Below are positions 55,465 to 63,355 of a stretch of DNA of 64,000 nucleotides, one piece after another. A model generated the notes under the pieces. The model ran no database searches, was not told the origin of the DNA, and saw only the letters and a program-made list of their open reading frames with translations. Origin of the DNA: CAMDPA01 sp965223035 (lineage in GTDB: Bacteria; Pseudomonadota; Alphaproteobacteria; Rhizobiales; Hyphomicrobiaceae); the NCBI GenBank assembly GCA_965223035.1, contig OZ244980.1, positions 5,084,001 to 5,148,000 of the forward strand. Reading direction: 5' to 3'. Numbering within the stretch: position 1 is the stretch's first letter; each line of letters begins with the position of its first letter. Both the position numbers and the translations under genes were made by a program.

Positions 55465-56952
55465 ATGTCCCTGACCAAGTTGACGATCGCAGACGTGCGC
55501 GACGGGCTCGCCAGCAAGCGGTTTTCCGCGTTGGAGCTGACGGAGGCTTTCGTGTCAGCGATCGATGCCGGCAACGCCGCGCTCAACGCATACATTCTGC
55601 CGACCCCAGAGCATGCGCGGGCGCGGGCGAGACAAAGCGATGCGAGGATTGCCCGGGGCGAAGCACGACCGCTGGAAGGCGTGCCCCTGGGGGTCAAGGA
55701 TCTGTTCTGCACCAAGGACGTGAGAACCACGGCGTGCTCGAAGATCCTGGACGACTTCACGCCGACCTACGAATCCACGGTGACGCAGAACCTTTGGCAG
55801 GCTGGCGCCGTCATGCTGGGCAAGCTCAACAACGACGAGTTCGCCATGGGCTCCTCGAACGAGACCAGCGCGTTCGGTCCGGTCGTCAATCCATGGCGCC
55901 GCAACGGCCCGGACGGGGCGCCGTTGTCGGATCGGTTGGTCCCGGGCGGATCGTCAGGTGGGTCCGCCGCTGCGGTCGCCGCCGACCTTTGCATCGCAGC
56001 AACGGCGACCGACACCGGCGGCTCGATCCGGCAGCCGGCTGCGCTGACCGGTACGGTCGGATTGAAACCGACCTATGGACGTTGCTCGCGATGGGGCATC
56101 GTGGCGTTCGCCTCCTCGCTGGATCAGGCTGGACCAATCAGCAAGACGGTGCGCGACAGCGCGATCCTGTTGCAGCACATGGCGAGCCATGACCCCAAGG
56201 ATTCCACCAGTGTCGACCTGCCGGTGCCGGACTACGAGGCGGCCTTGGCTGATGGAATCAAGGGCCTGCGCGTCGGCATCCCAAGGGAGTATCGCATCGA
56301 GGGCATGTCCGACGTCGTGGAGGGTTTGTGGCGCAGCGGCATCGCGTGGCTGAAGTCCGCCGGCGCAACGATTCACGACATCTCGCTGCCGCATACAAAG
56401 TATGCGCTACCTGCCTATTACATTGTGGCGCCAGCCGAAGCCTCCTCGAACCTAGCCCGCTATGATGGCATGCGTTACGGGCAACGGGTCACCGGCGAGG
56501 ACCTGATCGCCACCTACGAGAAGACGCGCGCGGCCGGGTTTGGCCCGGAGGTGAAGCGCCGCGTGTTGATCGGCACTTACGTGTTGTCTGCCGGCTATTA
56601 CGACGCCTACTACTTGAAGGCGCAAAAAGTGCGGACCTTGATCAAGCGCGACTTCGAACAAGCGTTCGGCAGCGTCGACGTTGTGCTGACGCCGACCACG
56701 CCGTCGCCTGCGTTCGGCATCGGCGAAAAGATCAACGACCCGATCGCCATGTATCTGGAGGACATCTTCACGGTGACCGTCAATATGTCAGGGTTGCCGG
56801 GCCTATCGATACCGGCCGGCCTGTCGCAGGAGGGGCTGCCGCTGGCCTTGCAACTGATCGGCAAACCATTCGATGAAGCCACGCTGTTCCGTGCCGGGCA
56901 GGTGATCGAGGACGCGGCCGGTCGCTTCACGCCACAACCGTGGTGGGCTTAG
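55465..56952 (+). CDS. gatA: Asp/Glu-tRNA amidotransferase subunit A
   Basis: Glutaminase/amidase subunit, 495 residues. Amidase-signature triad: Lys in GVPLGVKDLFC, cis-Ser in VPGGSSGGSAAAVAADL, and nucleophilic Ser in ATDTGGSIRQPAAL. The ATG at 55465 gives the usual MSLTKLTIADVRDGL start. gatB does not follow; instead the stop codon TAG (56950-56952) is the first three bases of a palindromic repeat. Confidence 0.95.
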   Translation: MSLTKLTIADVRDGLASKRFSALELTEAFVSAIDAGNAALNAYILPTPEHARARARQSDARIARGEARPLEGVPLGVKDLFCTKDVRTTACSKILDDFTPTYESTVTQNLWQAGAVMLGKLNNDEFAMGSSNETSAFGPVVNPWRRNGPDGAPLSDRLVPGGSSGGSAAAVAADLCIAATATDTGGSIRQPAALTGTVGLKPTYGRCSRWGIVAFASSLDQAGPISKTVRDSAILLQHMASHDPKDSTSVDLPVPDYEAALADGIKGLRVGIPREYRIEGMSDVVEGLWRSGIAWLKSAGATIHDISLPHTKYALPAYYIVAPAEASSNLARYDGMRYGQRVTGEDLIATYEKTRAAGFGPEVKRRVLIGTYVLSAGYYDAYYLKAQKVRTLIKRDFEQAFGSVDVVLTPTTPSPAFGIGEKINDPIAMYLEDIFTVTVNMSGLPGLSIPAGLSQEGLPLALQLIGKPFDEATLFRAGQVIEDAAGRFTPQPWWA

Positions 56953-57008
56953 ATCATCGCGCCTTTAATCGGGATCGTTCCGATTCCGATTAAAGGCAGG
57001 TTGCTCTA
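56950..57008. repeat. Palindromic repeat, half-B/half-A hybrid
   Basis: TAGATCATCGCGCCTTTAATC, GGGATCGTTCCGATTCC, GATTAAAGGCAGGTTGCTCTA. Its first TAG is gatA's stop codon. Confidence 0.9.
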
Positions 57009-57009
57009 G

Positions 57010-57061
57010 CGCGTGTCAGCGTGTGCTGGCACCATCCCGCGCTTCCGCTAAACGCGGACAT
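57010..57061 (-). repeat. Short dispersed repeat plus GCGGAC motif
   Basis: GCGTGTCAGCGTGTGCTGGC then ACCATCCCGCGCTTCCGC and AACGCGGACATGATT; a degenerate inverted copy with a GTCCGCC half-site attached. Confidence 0.65.
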
Positions 57062-57113
57062 GATTTGGTGCGCGCACCTTGCAGTGGGGACATCGCGGAG
57101 ACCGGAGCTTCGA

Positions 57114-57845
57114 TCACCGCAATCGACCGCCGACGGTGGCCGCGTTGTCGGCCAGTTCCAGGATCAGTTTGCGCCGAACGGCCTCTGCAAAGCTCGCCTT
57201 GCTGTCGACGGTGACCACGAAGCTGCCGGGTCCGCCGATGATGGTGGCGGCGAATGCCTGCTCCAGATCATAGGCGACCGGTCGGCCCCCGCAAGCTTCG
57301 TCGCGGCACAACACGGCCAGGCCATTGATGATCATGCCGGCCGCCAGGGCCTCGGACCGCGCCTCGGCAATGGACATTCCGCCCCAGTTGTTGGCGCTGT
57401 CCGCGGACAGGTCGATCACCTTGCGCAAGCCTTCAAATCGATTGGACTCGATCCGGGCTTGGGCCGCCGCGATCGCCGCGCCGATCGCGTTGCGACCGAA
57501 GGCCCGTCGGGGCGCGGCCACCAACGTCTCCGCAAACGTGCGGGCGGAAGCTGCGCCGTCGATGCGGGTCCACGGCACGACCGTGTCCTGCGAGGTCTCA
57601 TCGCCCCACTCGACAAACGTCACGGCGATCTTGCCGCTCAGGCCACGGGCGATCGCCTTTAACACGGCAGGATGCTGGATAGCTTCCGCGTAACCGCGAC
57701 GCTGAAAAATGATCTCGGCCTCATCGATCGAGCCGGAAGCATCGGCAAGGAACACCAGCTCGACGTCCACTTGTTCTTGCGCCCGAACCGGCGCACCAAG
57801 GCCAACGAAAACGACGAGCCAAACCAACAAACGTCGCATCTTCAT
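57114..57845 (-). CDS. DUF1194 (von Willebrand A-like) exported protein
   Basis: 243 residues with a signal peptide (RRLLVWLVVFVGLGAPVRAQ). The rest is a vWA-like fold: VELVFLADASGSID with a DxSxS-type MIDAS motif, YAEAIQHPAVLKAI, IAVTFVEWGDE, VIDLSADSANNWGG and GLAVLCRD. Proteins of this family (DUF1194) are common in alphaproteobacteria and of unknown role. Probably periplasmic or secreted, metal-dependent protein binding. Minus strand, facing gatA; alone. Confidence 0.87.
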   Translation of the reverse strand: MKMRRLLVWLVVFVGLGAPVRAQEQVDVELVFLADASGSIDEAEIIFQRRGYAEAIQHPAVLKAIARGLSGKIAVTFVEWGDETSQDTVVPWTRIDGAASARTFAETLVAAPRRAFGRNAIGAAIAAAQARIESNRFEGLRKVIDLSADSANNWGGMSIAEARSEALAAGMIINGLAVLCRDEACGGRPVAYDLEQAFAATIIGGPGSFVVTVDSKASFAEAVRRKLILELADNAATVGGRLR

Positions 57846-57871
57846 CGCAAACCTCGCACAGGCAACAAACC

Positions 57872-58023
57872 TAGAGCAACCTGCCTTTCATCGGAATCGG
57901 AACGATCCCGATGAAAGGCAGAAAGTTGCTCACCACTTTAAGAGCGATCATCTTCGCGCCTTAAATCGGAACCGGCGCAATTGGAATCGGCGTTGCGGTT
58001 CCGATTTAAGGCGCGATGATCTA
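57872..58023. repeat. Composite palindromic repeat A-linker-B
   Basis: TAGAGCAACCTGCCTTTCATC pairs with GATGAAAGGCAGAAAGTTGC (compensated A-to-C change). Linker CACTTTAAGAGCGATCATC. Module B has the enlarged loop with GCAATTGGAATCGGCGTTGC, as at 16.4 kb. Both outer ends are CTAG. It lies in the upstream region of the DUF1194 gene. Confidence 0.92.
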
Positions 58024-58306
58024 GACATATTGGATGACGACTATAGCGTATCAGAGTTGGCTGAAATCCTGCCGCTGCCTCGCCTGGCCACCGAATGACA
58101 CGTTGATATAGCTGGCCGGGTCGCGCGCGGGCCTGGACGGGCTCATCCGCCACAGGCGGACATGATCTCGAACCCACCTGCGCCGCTGTGTCTTGTTGCG
58201 TGTTTGCCGAACGCGGGTGGCGCAATGAGCTGGGCCTTCACCGGTGGGGCGGGAAGTTGACGTCGCCGCCCGGCCTGACGATCGCTGCCGGTTGACGCGG
58301 CGCCGC
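58024..58306. other. intergenic with short repeat copies
   Basis: Contains TATAGCGTATCAGAGTTGGC (about 58041-58077, degenerate inverted copy) and CAGGCGGACATGATC (58153-58170). No gene. Confidence 0.55.
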
Positions 58307-59440
58307 TCACTTACTTGCCCGATTGGCCACGACCCGCTGTGCGTCTGCACCGGCGGACGCTTCCAGCGCACCGCGCAGGCCCCCTGGCGCGGGCGAGCGA
58401 CCGTCTGGCTCGGGACCGAGATCAGGTGTGGACACCGCCGGCGAAACACGCCCCGCCGGGTCAGGCCGCGGCTTGACCGGGGTCGCCGAAACCACGTTCT
58501 GCGTTGCCAGCCCTTGTCGCGCGCTGGTGGGACCATACTGACGGCTGGGATCGGCCAGTTGCCGCGCGGCGGCGCAGGCCCGTTTCAGGCCGCCGCGACG
58601 TGACACCCGCCGTAATGGGCTGTTGCGGCCCAGCGCACCGATATCCCCCGGACCCATCGGCTCGATGACATAGCGCTTGTCGCACAGGCCAATGCGCGGC
58701 GGCACCTTGGTCGCTTCGAATGCGTCATAAGCTTGCTTGAGGTTGGCCCAGAAGGCGAACCACGGTTGACCCTCCTGCTTGCGCAGGTTGGCCGCCGTCA
58801 TCCGAAACGGGAAGACATGGATCGGCACCCGCGGCTGGCCGCGCCGGATCGCCGCGCGCACCAAGGTGAAAATCTCCGCCATCACCGCATTGGTCATGGC
58901 AAAACAACCGATCGACGAACAGCCGCCATGCAGCAGAATGTACGAGCCGGTTCGCTTGTGGGCCCGGTCGAACTGGTTGGGAAAGCCGATATTGAGCGAG
59001 TGCGGCCAACGCCCTTGCCGCCGCAGTTGCCTGCGGCCGACCGAGTAAAATCCCTCCGGGTTCTGCTTGTCGCCTTCCCTCAACTTTGGGCCTAAGGTCC
59101 CCGCCCAATGACAGATCGGATAGGTTGCGAACGCCTTGTAGTGTTTGCCCGTGTGCACCCACACTTCGAGTTCCGACTCGGCCTTGAAGATCCGCAGGAA
59201 GATCCGTACACCCATTTTAACGCCAAGGTTGGCGAGGCGCTGATCGAGGTGTCCCAGGCGTGGGGTGCCAGGCAGCGGCAGGGCGCCGTCCGCGAAGGCC
59301 CGTTGCCGCTCGATCCGATCTGGCGCCACGTCATCGAGCTCGATCGTCACGGCAAAGCCAGGCGGGGCCGCAACGATCAACGCCGTCGCAACGGCAAACG
59401 CAGCCATCGCCATACATCGCAGGGTCGTCGATCGTCTCAT
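58307..59440 (-). CDS. YafK-like L,D-transpeptidase family protein (1)
   Basis: About 377 residues from the ATG at 59440, with signal peptide MAMAAFAVATALIVAAPPG. Catalytic YkuD-type domain: IFLRIFKAESELEVWVHTG (~75-93), the TYPICHWAGTLGPKLREGDK segment, and the active-site LLHGGCSSIGCFAMTNAVM, with HG...S..GC holding the nucleophile Cys. The C-terminal ~95 residues are Pro/Arg-rich and specific to this copy. Members may cross-link peptidoglycan or cut such links (YafK/DpaA). Last of three tandem paralogues. Confidence 0.88.
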   Translation of the reverse strand: MRRSTTLRCMAMAAFAVATALIVAAPPGFAVTIELDDVAPDRIERQRAFADGALPLPGTPRLGHLDQRLANLGVKMGVRIFLRIFKAESELEVWVHTGKHYKAFATYPICHWAGTLGPKLREGDKQNPEGFYSVGRRQLRRQGRWPHSLNIGFPNQFDRAHKRTGSYILLHGGCSSIGCFAMTNAVMAEIFTLVRAAIRRGQPRVPIHVFPFRMTAANLRKQEGQPWFAFWANLKQAYDAFEATKVPPRIGLCDKRYVIEPMGPGDIGALGRNSPLRRVSRRGGLKRACAAARQLADPSRQYGPTSARQGLATQNVVSATPVKPRPDPAGRVSPAVSTPDLGPEPDGRSPAPGGLRGALEASAGADAQRVVANRASK

Positions 59441-59628
59441 GCGCGCGCCGCCCTCCCAAGCAGCCGGAAGCCACAGCCCCGATCCTCGCGCGCTTCGCCA
59501 AGCACAGCAACTATCGCAATGCCGGTATGCTAAACATGCATATACGGTTCTGTTCCAGTTGTATGGAAAGGTCCTGCAGACAAGGTGAGCGGCGCAACAG
59601 ACTGTTGCCATCTCGCCGTGTCTTCCGC
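59441..59628. other. short spacer between L,D-transpeptidase genes 1 and 2
   Basis: About 190 bases, no repeats; AT-richer than the genes, may hold the promoter of paralogue 1. Confidence 0.4.
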
Positions 59629-60519
59629 CTACAATTTTTCGCTCAAATCTTTGTGATTGGCGGATTGCCGGAGGCACGCATGATGGATCGGCCGGTTGGC
59701 GCGGCGTTTGCGGTCGATCGGCGTGACCTGGTAGCTCCCATTGCACACCATCACACGGGGCGGGATTTTGGTGGTTTCGAAGGCGTCGTAGCCGGCCTTC
59801 AAGTCTTGCCAGAAGGCACGCCACGGACTGCCTTGTCGCGCAGCAAGATTGTCCGCAGTCATGCGGAACGGGAAGGCATGGACATGAACCTGGCGCTGTC
59901 CACCGCCCAGCGCCGCGCCGATCAGGCGCCAAATCTCGTCCATCACCGCATTGGTCATCGCGTAACAACCGATCGACGAGCAGCCGCCGTGCACCATCAA
60001 AAAGGAGCCGGTGCGGCCGTGGGCTCGGTCGAACGCGTTTGGGAAGCCAAGGTTGAAGGAGCGGTGCCACCGGCTGTTGGGATTAAGCGCACGTTGATCG
60101 ACGGTGTAAAACCCCTCCGGTGACTGCCCATCCCCCTCGATCAGCTTGGGGCCCAACTCGCCAGACCAGCGGCAGATGGGATAGGTCGCGAAGCGTTGGT
60201 AGCGGCCACCGTTCTCGACCCAAAGCTCCAGCTCGAACTCGCGCTTGAAGACCCGGATGAAAATTGGCGCGCCCAGCCTCAAACCTTGCGCCTTCAACCG
60301 CGCCGACAAGTTGCCCAGCTCTGGCGTTCCAGGGAGCAGTTCGCCGCGCTTCGCCAACCGCAGTCGCTCGGCACGCTCGAACCGAACGGCACGTTGGTCG
60401 GCATCCAAGCTCAGATAGGGTGCCCACCACCACAGCGCGACCAAGGCCAAGAGCAGCCCGAGCCCGGCCAACGTTCTGATCCCAGCAGATGCGTTTGCTC
60501 GCTTGACCAACCGCGCCAT
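59629..60519 (-). CDS. YafK-like L,D-transpeptidase family protein (2)
   Basis: 296 residues from the ATG at 60519. A membrane anchor GIRTLAGLGLLLALVALWWW at the N-terminus puts the domain in the periplasm. IFIRVFKREFELELWVENG, TYPICRWSGELGPKLIEGD, MVHGGCSSIGCYAMTNAVM with the active Cys, and VHVHAFPFRMTADNL are shared with paralogues 1 and 3. The cores are closely similar, so the three arose by tandem duplication. Confidence 0.88.
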   Translation of the reverse strand: MARLVKRANASAGIRTLAGLGLLLALVALWWWAPYLSLDADQRAVRFERAERLRLAKRGELLPGTPELGNLSARLKAQGLRLGAPIFIRVFKREFELELWVENGGRYQRFATYPICRWSGELGPKLIEGDGQSPEGFYTVDQRALNPNSRWHRSFNLGFPNAFDRAHGRTGSFLMVHGGCSSIGCYAMTNAVMDEIWRLIGAALGGGQRQVHVHAFPFRMTADNLAARQGSPWRAFWQDLKAGYDAFETTKIPPRVMVCNGSYQVTPIDRKRRANRPIHHACLRQSANHKDLSEKL

Positions 60520-60621
60520 CCTCGCTTCGCAGCACCGCGTTGGGGCCGCGCTGATCAACCACCCCGATCCTGTCCGCCTGAGGCGGATGTGCCTGACCGG
60601 CCCGCTGCACCGGCCCTTCCT

Positions 60622-60663
60622 TACAACATCAGGCCTACAACATCAGGCCTACAACATCAGGCC
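60622..60663. repeat. 14-bp tandem repeat, three copies
   Basis: TACAACATCAGGCC three times at exact 14-base steps, next to a GTCCGCC/GGCGGA palindrome at about 60568. Confidence 0.88.
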
Positions 60664-60689
60664 ATCGGGCGAACGGGCGGCAGGCGGGA

Positions 60690-60722
60690 TGGTTCCAGCC
60701 AACCCTGAAACGCTGTCGAATG
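60690..60722 (+). repeat. Short dispersed repeat (GGTTCCAGCT family)
   Basis: GGCGGGATGGTTCCAGCCAA then CCCTGAAACGCTGTCGAA. Confidence 0.75.
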
Positions 60723-60899
60723 CCGCTTGCACCGATACTGCAGCGCGCACGCTCGGGCTGACCTCAAGCCACATCGGTGTCGCACCTGCGGCCCGGCACC
60801 GAGCTCGGGCGCCGTCTGTGCAGCTGGCTCGCCGTGCACCCCTGATGAGCCACCAGCCACGTCGGCGCCACCTGCTTCGCAGGAGGCGGTCCAGCTGCG

Positions 60900-61868
60900 C
60901 TATTGTCCAAACCCCAACGCTGAGCTGAGGCCCCGGCCGAGCCCATAGGAGTTGCCGAAACTGCTCCTGTGAGCCTGCGCCGAAGGCCGGCTATAGCTCG
61001 AGGCCGTGCGCTTCTTGTGGCCTCTGACAACCACGCGTTCGGCCGTACGCACGCCGTCGAGCGGCACGAACGGCTCGAACTCGCGCCGATAAAGCGTGGG
61101 GCAATAGGCCTCGGGTTCGATCGGCGCGCTCGCGCGATGGAACACGTTGACCCAATAGCGGCGTTCGCACACCACCACATTCGGCACCAGTCGTGTGCGC
61201 TCGAAGTGGTCGTACCCCTTTTTCAGCGTGCGCCAAAACCGCCGGTTGGGGTTGTTCTTGTGCCGCTTCAAGTTCTCCGGCGTCATGCGGAACGGGAAGG
61301 CGTGAACGTGAATGATGGGTTGGCCGCCGGTAAAAGCCTCCCGGGCCAACGCATAGATCTCCTCCATCAACGCGTCGGTCATGGCATAGCAGCCCGCAGA
61401 CTTACACTTGCCGTGAACCATCAGGAAGTCGCCGGTCCGCTCATTGGCGCGATCGAAGGCGTTTGGATAGCCGAGATTCATCGCCAAATGATACTTGGAG
61501 TGCGGATTCATCTGCCGATGATCGACCTGATAGAACCCTTCCGGCGCCTGCCTGTCGCCTTGCCGGCGTTTCGGTCCAAGCGCGCCCGACCAGTTGCAGA
61601 TGGGATAGGTCTTGAGATGGTAGAAGCGGCCGTCCTCGCGCTGCTTCCAAAGCTCCAATTCGGATTCTTCTTTGAAAATCCGGACAAATATCGGACTACC
61701 CGATTTCATGCCCTTCTTGCCGAGCAGCATCATCGTGTCCTTCGGCAACGGGCGCATATAGGCGGGGATTTCCGTCTTCGCGCAGCCCACGAGCAAGCCA
61801 ACGCTGGCCGTGACGAGCGCCACGGTCGTCAAACGCTTTACCATATTACTTGGGCTCACCAATTTCAT
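60900..61868 (-). CDS. YafK-like L,D-transpeptidase lipoprotein (3)
   Basis: 322 residues; the N-terminus has a lipobox LLVGC (Cys29), so probably a lipoprotein. IFVRIFKEESELELWKQRE, TYPICNWSGALGPKRRQGD, MVHGKCKSAGCYAMTDALM (active Cys; first SS replaced by KS), HVHAFPFRMTPENL. The C-terminal tail from 250 on is longer and serine-rich. First gene of the tandem set. The three copies differ in how they are held in the envelope: cleaved or anchored signal, membrane anchor, lipid. Confidence 0.88.
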   Translation of the reverse strand: MKLVSPSNMVKRLTTVALVTASVGLLVGCAKTEIPAYMRPLPKDTMMLLGKKGMKSGSPIFVRIFKEESELELWKQREDGRFYHLKTYPICNWSGALGPKRRQGDRQAPEGFYQVDHRQMNPHSKYHLAMNLGYPNAFDRANERTGDFLMVHGKCKSAGCYAMTDALMEEIYALAREAFTGGQPIIHVHAFPFRMTPENLKRHKNNPNRRFWRTLKKGYDHFERTRLVPNVVVCERRYWVNVFHRASAPIEPEAYCPTLYRREFEPFVPLDGVRTAERVVVRGHKKRTASSYSRPSAQAHRSSFGNSYGLGRGLSSALGFGQ

Positions 61869-61957
61869 ACGCCATGCCTTCTGAGCAAAAGCGTTTGATC
61901 CTAAAGCGTAAACAGACGGTTAATCCCCCAGACGAATGCCCGACGTTTGGCCGCGCC

Positions 61958-61978
61958 GGAGACTCGAGTCAAGTCTCC
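61958..61978. repeat. Small inverted repeat
   Basis: GGAGACT CGAGTCA AGTCTCC followed by TTAAACC; could be a short hairpin in the upstream region of paralogue 3. Confidence 0.5.
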
Positions 61979-62498
61979 TTAAACCGTGAAAGTGACCCGG
62001 AAAAGGCATATATATGAACGCGTTGAGCAGAAACGACTGACACCGGCGGGCGTTTGCGGGCGGCCCGAAGCGCCGCCATGGCAGCGATCACGACGCGTGC
62101 CGATCGGGCGGGCAGCAGCTGGTCCGGTCGGCCAGCGGGTCGCACACCAAGCGCCGCGCGGGCCCGTGTTATGGTTGACGGCTTGCAAGGCGGTTGTGGT
62201 TGACCAAGAACCTCAATTTAGGAGACATGTTTGGGCCGCTCGTTCGCATCGCGCGTTCGATCGGGGTCCCGGCACCAGCTTGAAGGCGCGGCAAACGACC
62301 GTTGACCGGGCGTACCGATGCCGATCCAACAGGTTAGGGCGGTTGGGCTTGAACACCGGTGATCGGCCGGCCGCGCCGTCGGTGGCGACCTGGTTGCGCC
62401 CTACAGCCCGCGCGCGTCGGCGGAGCCGGCGCGGCGCGCGGATCTCAATCGCTCGCGCGCGTTGTGTCTTGGCCCTCAAGCCGCTGGTCATCGGCCCG

Positions 62499-62654
62499 CT
62501 TCATGGGCCCGCTTCATGGGCCCGCTTCATGGGCCCGCTTCATGGGCCCGCTTCATGGGCCCGCTTCATGGGCCCGCTTCATGGGCCCGCTTCATGGGCC
62601 CGCTTCATGGGCCCGCTTCATGGGCCCGCTTCATGGGCCCGCTTCATGGGCCCG
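62499..62654. repeat. 13-bp tandem repeat, twelve copies
   Basis: Unit CTTCATGGGCCCG, twelve perfect copies. Each unit contains the GGGCCC palindrome. Three units make 39 bases, hence the artificial 13-residue repeat in any frame through it. Confidence 0.95.
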
Positions 62655-62814
62655 TTGGCCAAAAGTGTTCGCCTGCGGCTTGGCGAGCCATCGCTTCGCA
62701 CGACGATCTGTGGCATACTAAATTATGCTCACAAGGTGCATGGCTTTCAGCCGGGCCAACGATCGGCCAGGTGCGCCAAATCATTTGAGCAGCTGTCACG
62801 GGCAGGAGTGAAGA

Positions 62815-63240
62815 ATGCAGTACATTTGCGATGCTGGCGACAAGACCTGGTTCCGCATCGAGACCGAGGGCGAAGCTGCGCTGGAGTCGCAGACCATGGA
62901 CCACGCGGTCGAGCGCTATTTCCGGCAAGCCCAAGACGAGGCAGCACAAAGCTACGTGCCGCCGAAAACCGGACGCATCTTTGAGCAAGGCATCGGCAAA
63001 CGCGACCACGTGCAGCGCGTCATGCCGTTATTCGTCACGCTCAGGGACGGTGAGGGCAAGGCACTGGTCACGGCGATGTTGCCGCCAGAAGGTGAAAGCG
63101 AGCGCGCGTTGAGGCCCATCGTTGTCGGACCTGGCAACTCGGATCCCTATCCCGAGCACGGTACGGCGATCGACGCGCTGGCCAAGCACTTTAAGTTGAA
63201 GCTCGACCGCGAGCGCTGCTACCCCTACAGCCGCGCTTAG
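62815..63240 (+). CDS. Conserved-looking small protein, unknown function
   Basis: 141 residues, soluble, no signal peptide. GGCAGGAGTG precedes the ATG at 62815 (ribosome site). The sequence (WFRIETEGEAALESQTMDHA, VQRVMPLFVTLRDGEGKALV, RPIVVGPGNSDPYPEHG) has even composition and balanced charge and looks real, but I recognise no domain. Its stop codon TAG is the start of a half palindromic repeat (TAGATCATCGCGCC). Confidence 0.65.
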   Translation: MQYICDAGDKTWFRIETEGEAALESQTMDHAVERYFRQAQDEAAQSYVPPKTGRIFEQGIGKRDHVQRVMPLFVTLRDGEGKALVTAMLPPEGESERALRPIVVGPGNSDPYPEHGTAIDALAKHFKLKLDRERCYPYSRA

Positions 63241-63255
63241 ATCATCGCGCCATTG
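63238..63255. repeat. Half palindromic repeat (B end)
   Basis: TAGATCATCGCGCC then CATTGGGTGG; only the outer end of module B remains. Its TAG serves as the stop codon of the gene before it. A degenerate GCTGCCAGCTCAC short-repeat copy follows to about 63305. Confidence 0.65.
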
Positions 63256-63355
63256 GGTGGCCGGGCCGAAGTGCGGCATGCTGCCAGCTCACTCTGCCAC
63301 GCTTTGGTGGCCATCGCGGACGCGGAGGCCCGCGCTGCAAAGCCAATCTGCGCGC

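Larger units (their letters stand above)
60520..60899. other. spacer with 14-bp array and short repeat
   Basis: A TACAACATCAGGCC triplet (60622-60663) followed by a GGATGGTTCCAGCC copy (60690-60722). No gene. Confidence 0.55.
61869..62814. other. non-coding 0.9 kb with 13-bp array
   Basis: Contains an inverted repeat GGAGACT-CGAGTCA-AGTCTCC (61958-61978) and the 13-bp array (62499-62654). A long plus frame here is an effect of the array and is rejected. Confidence 0.5.

Noticed and set aside
62499..62654. Possible CRISPR array
   Set aside because: Perfect 13-bp tandem copies without spacers.
61986..62984. Plus-strand frame with a 13-residue repeat
   Set aside because: The repeat peptide comes from the 13-bp DNA array being open in all frames; the frame overlaps the better-supported gene at 62815.
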